Shown here one piece after another: positions 46,901-57,868 of a DNA stretch of 64,000 nucleotides (position 1 is the first letter of the stretch; each line of letters begins with the position of its first letter). Location: contig NZ_JAHBBI010000011.1 in assembly GCF_019331695.1 (NCBI RefSeq), positions 1 through 64,000 on the forward strand. Direction: 5' to 3'. The DNA comes from Bifidobacterium pluvialisilvae. Lineage in GTDB: Bacteria > Actinomycetota > Actinomycetes > Actinomycetales > Bifidobacteriaceae. Position numbers and translations under genes: made by a program. The notes under the pieces were generated by a model. The model did not search any database. It saw only the letters and a program-made list of their open reading frames with translations, and was not told the DNA's origin.

Positions 46901-48038
46901 CGGCTTTGATCGTCAGCGTGCCGTTGTTGCAGATCACGCCGCCGACGGTGCCTGCCGTATTGCCGGTGAACTTGGCCGAACCGTCGATGGTCGTGGTGGT
47001 CTTGGCGGAGTTCTGCATGATGACGCCGCCTGCATAGCTCGTGGTATTGCCGTCGAAGGTGCCGCCGTGGATGGCGATGGCGGTTGCTTCGTCCACTGCG
47101 GGCACGGAAATCACGGAACCGCGCGTGCCCTTGTTGTTCTTGAACGTGCCGCCGTTGATCGTCAGGCCACCCGCCGACTGGTTGAACAGGCCCGAGTAGA
47201 ACCGCGTGCCCGTCGTGTTGTTGTTCTGGAACAGGCCGGATTCCACGGTGACGGTGCCGCCACGGTTCGTGGCGATGGCTGCCGTGGTGTCCTGATCGAA
47301 CGTGCCGGTGTTGTCGGAGACGACGATGTTGTCGTACGTGCCGCCGTTGAGGTCCAGCTTCGCGTCGCTCTCCACGGTGGCGAGGCGGCGCGTGGCCGGC
47401 GTGGCCTCGGCGCCGCCGTAGGTGAACGAATCGTTCTTGTCCTTGGTGCCGAAGGCGAGTGCGCCGCCGGATTTCACGTCGAACAGCGAACCGGCCGTGT
47501 CGCCGGCCGCGGTGGTGAGCGCCTTGCCGTCCGCCGCACCGACGGTGGACGTGATGGCGATGGTTTTGCCGGCGTCGATGGTGATGGTTTTGCCGGCGTC
47601 CGCCGTCACGGGTTTGGTGATGACGACCGCGGTCGCGGCGTCGGCCCGGGCGTCGGCGATGCAGGTCTCCAATTCGGTCCAGGAGGTCACGGCGGCGCAA
47701 TCGCCCACCGCCGTTGGAATCGCTGCGGCACGGCCGGCGGCGCTCTTCGGAACGGCCGTTGCGTTTGACGTCCTGCCGGCATCCGTGGTATCGGACGACG
47801 GCGTCGAGGCGGGGGTCGGCGACGTGGTGGACGTGGTCGGGGTCGGCGACGTCACGGCATCGGCGGCGCTGGCCGCGGGAACGCCCACGCCGAGCATCGA
47901 CACGGCCGCGATCACGGCGGCGACGGACCTCACGCCATGCAGGCGCGACAATCCGGAAAAGGTTTTCATGGCGCGGAGCCGGGCGGACGCTCGTCCTCCC
48001 TGCTTCGCGGACCCGTTGTTCGTGTTGTTCACTGTCAT
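43980..48038 (-). CDS. Large sortase-anchored surface/pilus protein (LPLTG)
   Basis: The protein is 1352 aa from ATG 48038 (MTVNNTNNGSAKQGG), behind GAAGACGGGA. An in-frame ATG 17 codons earlier lacks a ribosome site. The signal peptide is SVAAVIAAVSMLGVGVPAAS. A Ser/Thr/Pro-rich stretch follows, then about 700 residues of Gly/Asn-rich beta-helix repeats (GGTFKNN, GGVICNNGTLTI). Three SpaA-like domains with E-boxes TEEEAPSGY, ETRAPDGYL and TEQTAPDGYV come next, then SLPLTGG, a helix and EYRKRRT. This is the layout of a tip or adhesive pilus protein. It is first in the two-gene pilin unit. Confidence 0.88.
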   Translation of the reverse strand: MTVNNTNNGSAKQGGRASARLRAMKTFSGLSRLHGVRSVAAVIAAVSMLGVGVPAASAADAVTSPTPTTSTTSPTPASTPSSDTTDAGRTSNATAVPKSAAGRAAAIPTAVGDCAAVTSWTELETCIADARADAATAVVITKPVTADAGKTITIDAGKTIAITSTVGAADGKALTTAAGDTAGSLFDVKSGGALAFGTKDKNDSFTYGGAEATPATRRLATVESDAKLDLNGGTYDNIVVSDNTGTFDQDTTAAIATNRGGTVTVESGLFQNNNTTGTRFYSGLFNQSAGGLTINGGTFKNNKGTRGSVISVPAVDEATAIAIHGGTFDGNTTSYAGGVIMQNSAKTTTTIDGSAKFTGNTAGTVGGVICNNGTLTIKAGTFGGDTAAEGNTSKISQAENPNENWKKGGGVISNTGTLTISGGSFKNNTAESVGGVINNTHTLTITGGLFDSNVAKGLGGGAIAQNGESGTPTMEITGASKNAVRFLNNRQGSGGCDTESEDCMGRSGSGGGAIHANYGGSLVIQGGVTFQGNHADSWNWSSGGGAVWSHANLWVKNGLDGTKPQFIGNWAAVSDTAKIASSADQKASGDQIARGGAGGAIFLQGARDEKNKAYFMGGDYKDNVSGYLGGAIYTEEYTTSYIGKTVATQNTAGHFGGGLWFCPSGASTTSEGGNIALYGNSVDDGIDANTDNKSTAGTSDTMAGDDLAIMNPYFKNTAYSANLPPNYFMLLNTWFTSRTTQTVDWYHDGTPAQTSSGYYDAWLPKQKVQQGRDAVLSGGKRYPSDSKAIANRTKLMLYQDNRADHQNALAQAQADAVAGGYTLDHYTTGVALKSVLNADGKALAGSTGTNGSLMRNALLTVTGNSARLSGGGFGSNGVIVFDSPYSVSWSKAATKSGDATKVDTTKLLPGSKWKVTTTDGGALDESLRPADCQANADAETCWHTHDNGATKEVVIQDNGSRDNNPADGEISIDNLKAGTYTLTEEEAPSGYQPTGNEYTFTIKEVDPGEPPVEAKVTLKGQAVDENGPIENGVIGNVRKTGSVDWSKRNATDPVKYLAGSHWKITDADGNTIAGYDDITDCDVAAGDNCPSTTKDEDKSAGHFTVKGLPVDAEYRLVETRAPDGYLQPGAGAYYRFSIDGNGVTTWRDAAGNRMASSEIRNSPIRFSWTKVDSADHDEELEGSVWSVKRVANADGTAIDNPVAKTVKDCTTAECAKVSNTATTYTDVNEEPGRFTIAELEPGQYEMTEQTAPDGYVKSAGAYKFTITSTTTDAGDGGHAAVLDCSAVTDGRKLCVTDNKVNKIANVRAVASLPLTGGSAMDWLMVGGGLALAAAAIGFGVNEYRKRRTALMM

Positions 48039-48152
48039 TCCCGTCTTCTTTTCACGTCCCCGGAGCGACGACGCTGATCCACCGGCCATACCGATACGGC
48101 CAAGTCGCAGGGAACGCCCCTAATCTACCCCCCTGAAAACGACATTACGTTA

Positions 48153-48254
48153 GGGATAACACATGAAGGGATAACATATTGAGGGACAACACATCGCGGG
48201 ATGACATCAGGAATACCGCACTGCGGAATACTATATTGAGGAACAACGTATGGG
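48153..48254. repeat. Seven 15-bp direct repeats upstream of the pilin operon
   Basis: Units start at 48153, 48168, 48183 and 48198 (GGGATAACACATGAA, GGGATAACATATTGA, GGGACAACACATCGC, GGGATGACATCA). Degenerate units follow at 48210, 48225 and 48240 (GGAATAC or GGAACAA). They lie 115-216 bp upstream of the large pilin start, in the expected promoter region. Confidence 0.7.
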
Positions 48255-48450
48255 ATTGCGCACCAATCGGCGGCTCACTATCGAGGCCGACCGAATATTG
48301 GGGTGGCCCACTATACGGGGCTATTCATGGGGTCCTCCAGCCGGAATGCGACGACCCGCTCCCGTTAGGCGAAGGCGGCGGCCCACACTTTCCCCGTACA
48401 TACGAAAAATCCACGGCCCCCATCCCCACGAACCCAACTCAAGGGCAGAA

Positions 48451-48540
48451 AACCCCGTTATCCGGGATTTGTGGTGCCTTTCGGTCGTTTTCGGGGCGGA
48501 AAACGACCATTTGGCACCCTGAATCGCGGGTAACGGGGTT
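48451..48540. repeat. Family E element, copy 2, after clpB
   Basis: The outer inverted repeat AACCCCGTTA/TAACGGGGTT encloses GTGCCTTTCGGTCGTTTTC and GAAAACGACCATTTGGCAC. It is the reverse orientation of 29888-29958. It lies 55 bp past the clpB stop codon. Nothing else is seen in 48255-48594. Confidence 0.8.
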
Positions 48541-48594
48541 AACGGTATGGTCTGGCAGGCTCTCCAGTCGAGCTCAGCAGCCGTGCCAACCGCG

Positions 48595-51267
<2,673 letters not shown>

Positions 51268-51333
51268 GATGTCCTCCAATGTCGGGTTATAACGTCTTGC
51301 TGATACGAACAACCGGACCTTGGAGTATTTTAT

Positions 51334-51370
51334 TCCCAAAACTTGAGTGATTATGACTCAAGTTTTGGGA
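51334..51370 (-). promoter_or_regulatory. HAIR operator (HspR binding site) of clpB inside a larger palindrome
   Basis: CTTGAGT (51342-51348), 7 bp, then ACTCAAG (51356-51362) is the exact HspR-associated inverted repeat. Perfect pairing extends to TCCCAAAACTTGAGT and ACTCAAGTTTTGGGA (51334-51370), so the operator can form a 15-bp stem. It starts 10 bp after the stop codon of the ABC permease gene and could also end that transcript. Confidence 0.85.
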
Positions 51371-51380
51371 TGTGGAATCG

Positions 51381-52670
51381 TCACCTCGCCAGATCGGCAC
51401 GGCGGGCGCGACGCAACGTCACCGCCCAGACGGCCGCCACGACCGCGATCATCGCCACGGCCACGGCGACCTCGCAGCCGGGCAGCCCCGTATGCATCGA
51501 CAGCGCGTTCGTCATGAGGAACGCCTCGCCCAGCACCGCGTAGATGGCGCAGAAAAGGAACAGGGCCGTCAGCGGCACGACGACGAGCATGGCGCGGATC
51601 AGTCCGTCGAACCAATGCGTCACCCATGCCACGCCCAACGTGAACGTCACCGTCATCACCGTTCCCAGCAACGCGACGGCCAGCAGATATCCGGCGAAGT
51701 TCCAGCCGCCGAACCACGGCAGCACGCTTGTGGAGAACACGGGCGTCGCCAGATACGGCCATACCTGCGGCAGCCAGACGCCGGCGAACACGGCCGCCAT
51801 CACCACGCACACCGCCAGCGAGCTCAGACCGACGGCCAGCAGCTGCACGCCGGTCACGCGGCGGCCGATGCGCGACGACCACTGCAGCTGACGCATGTTG
51901 CGCCTGCGGTCGGCGACGAACAACGACGCCGTCAGCACGACCGACATCACCACCGAATAGACGAACATCAGGAACACCATGAGCATGGTCGTCTCATACG
52001 CGTCCGTGTACTTCTCCAGATATCCCATGTTGTCGCGCTGCGCATACAGCCTGTCGACCTGTGCGGCGGCGGTCTTCGGCAGCGCGAGCTTGGCGTAGTA
52101 GGCGTTTTCCTCGGCTTCCGACATGCCGCTCCGAGGCGGGAACATACGAAGCGCGAAAGCCACACGCTGCGTGACGTCAACTTTCGAAGTCCCTCTTTCA
52201 TAATCCTCGACGGTTATCGCCCGCGACTCATAGGCGTGGAATTCCGGCAGGTCGGCGATGCGTTCGGAGTACTCGTCCCAATCGGTCGTGCCATCGACGG
52301 CGAACGTCAGATCGTCGGAATTCTCGCCGACCGAGGCCACGGACTGATCGTTGCGAACCTTGATGAACGAATCGTAATCGGTGACGCCGAACCGTTTCGA
52401 CTGCCTGTCGGCCACGATCTTGGCGTCGAGAGCGGAACGCAGCTCCGGCAGATCGGCCTTCATCGCGGCGACCGACTCACGGTTGACGACCGGCCCGTAT
52501 TCGTTGATGAGGCCGACGGTGTCGTCGTTGCCGATGTTGCCGGGAGCATTGAGGTTGCCGGCTTCGAGCTGGGTGTACGGCACGGCGTAGGCAATGGCCG
52601 CCACGATGAGCGCGACGACGACTCCGGGCCGCCAGATCTTGCGCAGTTCCTGAATGAGCAGGGCGAACAT
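51381..52670 (-). CDS. ABC transporter permease
   Basis: The protein is 429 aa (MFALLIQELRKIWRPGVVVA). One N-terminal helix is followed by a long extracellular domain of about 180 residues, then five or six helices (MLMVFLMFVYSVVMSVVLTA to MIAVVAAVWAVTLRRARRA). The arrangement fits exporters of the ABC-2/FtsX-like groups that sense an outside ligand. It comes last in an operon after ECF sigma factor, membrane protein and ATPase, so the sigma factor may control or be coupled to it. Confidence 0.82.
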   Translation of the reverse strand: MFALLIQELRKIWRPGVVVALIVAAIAYAVPYTQLEAGNLNAPGNIGNDDTVGLINEYGPVVNRESVAAMKADLPELRSALDAKIVADRQSKRFGVTDYDSFIKVRNDQSVASVGENSDDLTFAVDGTTDWDEYSERIADLPEFHAYESRAITVEDYERGTSKVDVTQRVAFALRMFPPRSGMSEAEENAYYAKLALPKTAAAQVDRLYAQRDNMGYLEKYTDAYETTMLMVFLMFVYSVVMSVVLTASLFVADRRRNMRQLQWSSRIGRRVTGVQLLAVGLSSLAVCVVMAAVFAGVWLPQVWPYLATPVFSTSVLPWFGGWNFAGYLLAVALLGTVMTVTFTLGVAWVTHWFDGLIRAMLVVVPLTALFLFCAIYAVLGEAFLMTNALSMHTGLPGCEVAVAVAMIAVVAAVWAVTLRRARRADLAR

Positions 52671-52706
52671 GGGTTGGTCCTTTCTTGGGAAACGTATCGT
52701 CGGCGA

Positions 52707-53564
52707 CTAGTCGCGGTAGGTGAGCAGGAAGGCGTCCTCGAGACCGGGATGCACGGATTCGATGCCCCGGTCGGCGGATTCGGGAATCGGGTCGGGCGAG
52801 TAGATGCGCTTGGCGGTTTCGCCGCCGCGCTGGATTTCGCTGAGCTTCAGCTGGCCGTCGTGCAGGACGTAGCCGCTCGGCACTTCGTAGATGCGGCCTT
52901 CGAGGCGTTCGCAGATCGCGGCCGGCTCGTCGGCCTCGCGCACGGTGGCGTCGCCGAGCATGACGATGCGGTCGGCGATGGTTTCGAGGTCGGAGACGAT
53001 ATGCGTGGCGATGACCACGATATGGTCGGCGGCCAGATTATGGACGATGTTGCGGAAGCGGACGCGCTCCTTGGGGTCGAGGCCGGCGGTCGGCTCGTCA
53101 AGGAGAAGGATCCGCGGCCGGTGGATGAGCGCCTGGGCGATGCCGACGCGGCGTATCATGCCGCCGGAAAGCGTGCGCATCTTCCTGTCGGCCTGGTCGG
53201 AGAGATGGACCATGGCGAGCAGCTCGTCGATGCGCGGGGCGATCTCGTCGCGAGGAACACCCTGGAGCGTGGCGATGTACTTCAGGAAACGTCGCGGAGA
53301 ATGGTTCGGATAGTAGCCGAAATCCTGCGGCAGGTAGCCGATGAGACTGCGGTAGCGCTCCCCCATGCCGACGATGTCCTCGCCGTCCCATCGGATGGCG
53401 CCGGCGTCGGGAGTCAGGAGCGTGGCGAGCAGTTTGATGAGCGTGGTCTTGCCGGCGCCGTTCGGGGCGAGCAGACCGTAGACGCCCCGCTCGAATTCGA
53501 GGTTGACGTCGTGCAGGATGAGTTTGCCGGACAGTTCCTTGCCGACGTGCTCCACGGTAAGCAT
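52707..53564 (-). CDS. ABC transporter ATP-binding protein
   Basis: The protein is 285 aa from ATG 53564 (MLTVEHVGKELSGKLILHDV), behind GAAAGGAAC. Walker A is APNGAGKTTLIKLLATLLTP, the Q-loop region is LPQDFGYYPN, the signature is LSGGMIRRVGIAQAL, Walker B is ILLLDEPTAGLDPKER and the H-loop is VVIATHIVSDLE. It pairs with the permease downstream (36 bp). The open frame beyond 53564 overlaps the next gene and is not used. Confidence 0.9.
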   Translation of the reverse strand: MLTVEHVGKELSGKLILHDVNLEFERGVYGLLAPNGAGKTTLIKLLATLLTPDAGAIRWDGEDIVGMGERYRSLIGYLPQDFGYYPNHSPRRFLKYIATLQGVPRDEIAPRIDELLAMVHLSDQADRKMRTLSGGMIRRVGIAQALIHRPRILLLDEPTAGLDPKERVRFRNIVHNLAADHIVVIATHIVSDLETIADRIVMLGDATVREADEPAAICERLEGRIYEVPSGYVLHDGQLKLSEIQRGGETAKRIYSPDPIPESADRGIESVHPGLEDAFLLTYRD

Positions 53565-53598
53565 GATGCGGTTCCTTTCTTCGATGCCTGACGTTTGG

Positions 53599-54444
53599 CT
53601 AGGCAATGGCCACCGGCTTGCGGCAGTAGGCGTTGAGGGAGGCGAGATAGACGGCGGCCGAGGCAAGGCCCACGGCGAGGCACACGGCCGGAGGCAGCTG
53701 GGCAAGCCAGGGCGCGACCGCGGCGCGGGTGAGCCACAGCACCGTGCCAAGCACAAGCCATATGGCGGGCATCACCAGCGCGGAGGCGGGCCACGCGCAA
53801 TGACGCTCCACCGCCAGCTGCCCGAGCGCGAACACGAACAGCGAGGAGAACGAGACCCCCAGCACGGTGACCGCGTCGAGTCTCAGTCCCGCGACGCCGA
53901 CGGCCACGCCGAACGCCACGCACATCACGGTGGACATCGCGCCCAGCGCCAGCATGCGGATGGCGGCGATCTGCCGGAACGACCAGCGGCATGTCCGCAG
54001 CAGGTCCAGCATCCGCACCTCACGCTCGCGCAGCATCATGAGCAGCGAAATGGCCATATGCAGCAACGGCGAGACAAGGAACACGGCGACGAGCAGCACG
54101 TCGGCATGATGCGCGATCCACAGCGCACGCTCCTGCATCATCGTCATCTGCGCCATGGCCGTCGGCGACGCCGCGGCATCCGCAAACGAGCCGGCCCGCA
54201 TGCGGGAGGCCCCCGCCGCACCGAACAGCGCGGCGAACAGGGGCGCCCATGCCACGAAGGCCGTCATAAGGCCGAGGAACACGCAATCCCCCACGCCGAA
54301 GAACAGGCTGCGCACCCCCAGCGAACGCACGACGTCGACCAGGGACGCCCATAGCCCGACGCGCCTCGGCACGCCCATGGCCACGATGTGCCGGATGCTC
54401 CGCTCGCGTTCGGCTTCAGTGGGATACGGTATCTGCTCGTTCAT
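53599..54444 (-). CDS. Membrane protein of the sigma/ABC operon
   Basis: The protein is 281 aa with about six hydrophobic helices and a cytoplasmic N-terminus (MNEQIPYPTEAERERSIRHI). It overlaps the sigma-factor gene by 29 nt, so expression is coupled. This position is usual for an anti-sigma factor, but there is no zinc-binding HxxxCxxC motif. It may instead be a second permease subunit, since MLREREVRMLDLLRTCRWSF resembles an intracellular loop of ABC-2 permeases. No homologue is recognised. Confidence 0.7.
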   Translation of the reverse strand: MNEQIPYPTEAERERSIRHIVAMGVPRRVGLWASLVDVVRSLGVRSLFFGVGDCVFLGLMTAFVAWAPLFAALFGAAGASRMRAGSFADAAASPTAMAQMTMMQERALWIAHHADVLLVAVFLVSPLLHMAISLLMMLREREVRMLDLLRTCRWSFRQIAAIRMLALGAMSTVMCVAFGVAVGVAGLRLDAVTVLGVSFSSLFVFALGQLAVERHCAWPASALVMPAIWLVLGTVLWLTRAAVAPWLAQLPPAVCLAVGLASAAVYLASLNAYCRKPVAIA

Positions 54445-55042
54445 CGCCGAACTCCTTTCGTATGGTCTTCATCAGTCGGAACCACCGTGCCTTCACGGTC
54501 GACTCCGGCGCTCCCGTCACGGCCGCGATCTCGGTGAACGTCTGACCGGCGTACAGGTGCAGCCGGTAGGTCTCCTGCACGGCGGGGTCGAAGTCGCGCA
54601 CGCGGTCCTCGATGCGGTTCAGCAGGTCGCGGTGCGCGAGCAGGCTGGCCGGATCGGGCATCCGCTCGTCGGCGATGTCGGGAGGGGCGCCGCCACCGTC
54701 CGCCGCGTCGGCCGCCGAATCTCCGCCGCCGGCCCGGGCTCCCGGCCCCTCCGGCAGCGGGACGGTCGGCACGCCTCGCCGTCGCCGCACATCGATGACC
54801 TTGTATGCGGCGATTCGATACAGCCAGGTGGTGAACGACGCCTTGCCGGAATCGTAGGTGGCAAGTGCGCCCAGCATGGCGATGAACGTCTCCTGCGTGA
54901 GGTTCATGGCCTGCTGTCGGTCGCCGATCTGACGCCAGACGAACGCGAACACCGCGTCGTAGTGCGCGCGCACGAGCTCGTCGGCGGCTCTGCGCGAGCC
55001 ACGCCGTACGATGCGTCGTATCAGCCGCAGGTCGTCCGTCAT
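54416..55042 (-). CDS. ECF-type RNA polymerase sigma factor
   Basis: The protein is 208 aa from ATG 55042 (MTDDLRLIRRIVRRGSRRAA). Region 2 reads DELVRAHYDAVFAFVWRQIG and FTTWLYRIAAYKVIDVRRRR. A Gly/Ala/Asp-rich linker follows (about residues 98-125). Region 4 is PAVQETYRLHLYAGQTFTEI and ESTVKARWFRLMKTIRKEF. ECF factors direct a small regulon, usually held by an anti-sigma factor; none is certain here. It is first in the operon with an ABC exporter, which it may activate. Confidence 0.9.
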   Translation of the reverse strand: MTDDLRLIRRIVRRGSRRAADELVRAHYDAVFAFVWRQIGDRQQAMNLTQETFIAMLGALATYDSGKASFTTWLYRIAAYKVIDVRRRRGVPTVPLPEGPGARAGGGDSAADAADGGGAPPDIADERMPDPASLLAHRDLLNRIEDRVRDFDPAVQETYRLHLYAGQTFTEIAAVTGAPESTVKARWFRLMKTIRKEFGDERADTVSH

Positions 55043-55372
55043 CGCGTTCGCCGCCTTCCTTCGTCTCTTCCGATCTCCCCGAACGCCGTCCGAGCGTCCG
55101 TACGCCCGCATCAACCGCGTTCACCCATATATTCGTATCCCCGACCCGAAAAGTTGCATCCGGCCTCTTTCCGACACGCCGAAACCCCGAGCCGCGCGCA
55201 TTCGGCACCGCAAAACGGCCCAAATAAACGGTCCAAATTATGAAGGGCGTGCCGGAAAACCGCACGTACCGCTCCTATACTCGCCTCTGGATTCACCCAA
55301 TGGTCTCGTATCCGGCGTCCGGCAAACGGCCACGATCGCAATCCGATACGATTCACACGATTCGAGAGAAGC

Positions 55373-56302
55373 ATGGTTTTCAAATCCGGCGCGCTGCTGC
55401 TGGTCATCATCGGCGCCTATCTGCTCAAGCATCTGCACGTCTTCGGCGAGCGCGACTACAAGGTGGCGCAGGGGCTCGTGTTCAACATGACGCTGCCGTG
55501 CGCCATCATCATGTCGTTCGCCACGAACAAGCATGACATGCGCATGCTGTGGATCGTGCTGTTCGGCTTCATCTGCTGCCTGGTGCCGCTGTTCCTCGTG
55601 TACTTCGGCTCGTTCCGCGACGAGAAGCAGTACCGCGCCTTCCAGATGCTCAACGCCTCGGGCCTGAACCTCGGCGCGTTCTGCCTGCCGGTCATCCAGA
55701 CGTTCATGGGGCCCTCGGCGGGCCTGCCGGTCATCATGATGGATATCGGCAACGCGATGGTCGCCACCGCCGGCGCGCTCACCATCACGCGCACGCTGCT
55801 GCATATGGACGAGAACTTCAAGGCGCTGCCGCTGATCCTGCGGCTGCGCAACATCGCGCGCGACTTTCTCGGCTCCATCTCGTTCGACATCTACATGCTC
55901 ATGCTGGTGTTCATGTTCGCGCACATCACCATCCCGCAGCCGATAGTCACGCTCATCACGCCGTTCGCCAATGCGAACGCGTTCTGCACGATGGCGATGA
56001 TCGGCCTGATGATGGAGATCCCGAGCGTGCGCAAGGACCGCATCGAACTGCTGAAGGTCATCGCGTGGCGCGCGGTGTTCAGTGTGTTCATCGCGCTGGG
56101 CGCCTGGTATCTCATGCCGTTCCCGCTGCACATCCGCGAGATTCTCACGCTGGCCGCGTTCTCGCCGATCACCATATTCTCCACGAAGTTCACGGATTCG
56201 CTCACCGGCAACGCCAAGCTCGCCGGCTTCTCGCTTACGGCCACGGCCGTCATCAGCCTCGTCGCCATGACCGCCCTGCACGCCGTGCTGCCCGTGGCGT
56301 AG
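55373..56302 (+). CDS. AEC family transporter, second copy
   Basis: The protein is 309 aa (MVFKSGALLLVIIGAYLLKH), a clear paralogue of the carrier at 13705: same length, with matching segments such as ERDYKVAQGLVFNMTLPCAI and ANAFCTMAMIGLMMEIP. About ten helices are visible. It is monocistronic, facing the ECF operon head to head across 330 bp that hold no other gene. It probably carries organic acids. The paralogy suggests duplication, with one copy recruited to the rhm-like cluster. Confidence 0.82.
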   Translation: MVFKSGALLLVIIGAYLLKHLHVFGERDYKVAQGLVFNMTLPCAIIMSFATNKHDMRMLWIVLFGFICCLVPLFLVYFGSFRDEKQYRAFQMLNASGLNLGAFCLPVIQTFMGPSAGLPVIMMDIGNAMVATAGALTITRTLLHMDENFKALPLILRLRNIARDFLGSISFDIYMLMLVFMFAHITIPQPIVTLITPFANANAFCTMAMIGLMMEIPSVRKDRIELLKVIAWRAVFSVFIALGAWYLMPFPLHIREILTLAAFSPITIFSTKFTDSLTGNAKLAGFSLTATAVISLVAMTALHAVLPVA

Positions 56303-56444
56303 GCACGGAATCGGGCGCAGGGCAGGCACGGCACGGAAAGGCCAACGATAGACACAGGCGTATAGGAAGAGCCGCCGCACGGCGTGAAAACCGGGCGGCG
56401 GCCCATTCTTCAGTCCCCGCATCAGCGGGGTCGGATCGGATTCG

Positions 56445-57530
56445 CTACTTGGCGAGGAACTCGTTGGTGGCGACGTCCTTGGCCTTGGGCGCGGTGTTCA
56501 CCGCGTTGCCCTTGGCGTCGGTGTAGGTGTGCGACTCGTTGAGGAAGTCGAAGTACTTCTGCGTCTCGACGAAGTCGTTGGTGCCGAGGACGAACGAACC
56601 GTCCTTGATCTTCGCCGGATCGCCCCAGTACTTGCCGTCGACGATCACATGCATGCTCTTCTTGACGAAGTCCTCCTTGAGGTTGGCGTCGGGCGCCTCC
56701 TTCACGAGGATCTTCGCGGCGTCGTCGGGGTTGGAGTACGCGTACTCGTAGCCCTTCTGCGAGGCCTGCACGAACTTCCTCACCAGTTCGGGGTTGTTCT
56801 TGATGGTCTTGTCGCTGGTGATGATGCCGATGGAGTCGGCGTTGCCGGGCACGCCGTAGTCGGGCTCGGTGAAGCAGTTGAGCTTCGGACCGTACATGTC
56901 GGCCTGCACACCCTCCCAGGTGGCGTAGAAGCCGCCGAAGTCGGCCTTGCCGGAGCTGAGCGTCTGGAACGTGTTGGTGCCGGCGGTCACCTTGTCGAAC
57001 TTGCCCTTGCCGCCGTCGAACTGGATCATGCGGCGCACCACGGCGTCGGACTCGTTGGAGCCGAACGTGGCGAAGGTCTTGCCGTCGAGGTCCTTCGGCG
57101 ACTTGATGCTCTTGTTGCTGGCGAGCGCGCACCAGATGGCGCTCGGCTTCTGCTGCACCTGCATGACCTGCTTGATGGTGGCGCCCTTGAGGCTGTAGTC
57201 GGCGGTGTTGGTCATGTTGGAGAGGGCGAAGTCGGCGACGCCGTTGTTCACGGCCTGTTCGGCGCCGGCCTGCGCCACGGCGACGATGTCGACGTCGAGC
57301 CCGGCGTCCTTGAAGTAGCCCTTGTTCTTGGCGACGTAGACGCCGATGTGGTTGGTGTCGGGCGCCCAGGAGAGCATGAACGTGACCTTTTTGAGATTGC
57401 CGTCGGAGCCGGACGAGTCGGCGTTCGTGGAGCCGCATGCGGCGAGCGAGAACGCCATGGCCGCGGCGCCCGCCACGGCTACGACCTTACGAAGATTCCT
57501 GCGGATTGCTGAAGCAAAACCATGAGTCAT
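56445..57530 (-). CDS. ABC transporter substrate-binding lipoprotein, NMT1/ThiY type
   Basis: The protein is 361 aa with a lipoprotein signal: basic start, hydrophobic core and lipobox LAAC. The mature part, with TFMLSWAPDTNHIGVYVAKN, GLDVDIVAVAQAGAEQAVNN and SIGIITSDKTIKNNPELVRK, is the NMT1/THI5-like family, which binds pyrimidine thiamine precursors or nitrate/sulfonate-type ligands. No permease or ATPase gene is adjacent and no thiamine riboswitch is seen upstream. The partner genes must lie elsewhere. The ligand is uncertain. Confidence 0.82.
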   Translation of the reverse strand: MTHGFASAIRRNLRKVVAVAGAAAMAFSLAACGSTNADSSGSDGNLKKVTFMLSWAPDTNHIGVYVAKNKGYFKDAGLDVDIVAVAQAGAEQAVNNGVADFALSNMTNTADYSLKGATIKQVMQVQQKPSAIWCALASNKSIKSPKDLDGKTFATFGSNESDAVVRRMIQFDGGKGKFDKVTAGTNTFQTLSSGKADFGGFYATWEGVQADMYGPKLNCFTEPDYGVPGNADSIGIITSDKTIKNNPELVRKFVQASQKGYEYAYSNPDDAAKILVKEAPDANLKEDFVKKSMHVIVDGKYWGDPAKIKDGSFVLGTNDFVETQKYFDFLNESHTYTDAKGNAVNTAPKAKDVATNEFLAK

Positions 57531-57819
57531 GATGATTCGATTTCCCTAGATCTTCTTCACTACCGTTCTCTGGGAATGCCTGATTTTTCAGCGGATTTCG
57601 GGCAGAAAACGATACGGAGGTCCCTGGGTCCGCCCGCCCAATGCCCCCGGAGGCCGCCGATTCCCGGCCATGCTCCCGGTTTGCCACACATTGGCGTTCA
57701 AGCGCGTCAATTATATATAGGATTGTTCGACAAGGCCGTCTGATGAAGTCATTCGACGGGCGTCCGTACGACTCGCCAATACGACGACACTCGCCGATTT
57801 CGTGACTCGCCGATACGAC

Positions 57820-57845
57820 GGAACACCTCCCGGGGGAGGCGTTCC
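57820..57845. terminator. Hairpin after the FAH gene
   Basis: GGAACACCTCC pairs with GGAGGCGTTCC, 23 bp past the FAH stop codon. The rest of 57531-57868 holds short GACTCGCCGATACGAC-like repeats and no gene. Confidence 0.5.
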
Positions 57846-57868
57846 GTACGATGCGTCGCACCGTCTGC

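Noticed and set aside
46389-47768. Plus-strand frame of 459 codons opposite the large pilin
   Set aside because: Composition is that of an antisense shadow, and the pilin has clear signal peptide, E-boxes and LPLTG anchor.
57531-57720. Thiamine (TPP) riboswitch before the ThiY-like binding protein
   Set aside because: I could not find the conserved CUGAGA and adjacent TPP core sequences on the minus strand.
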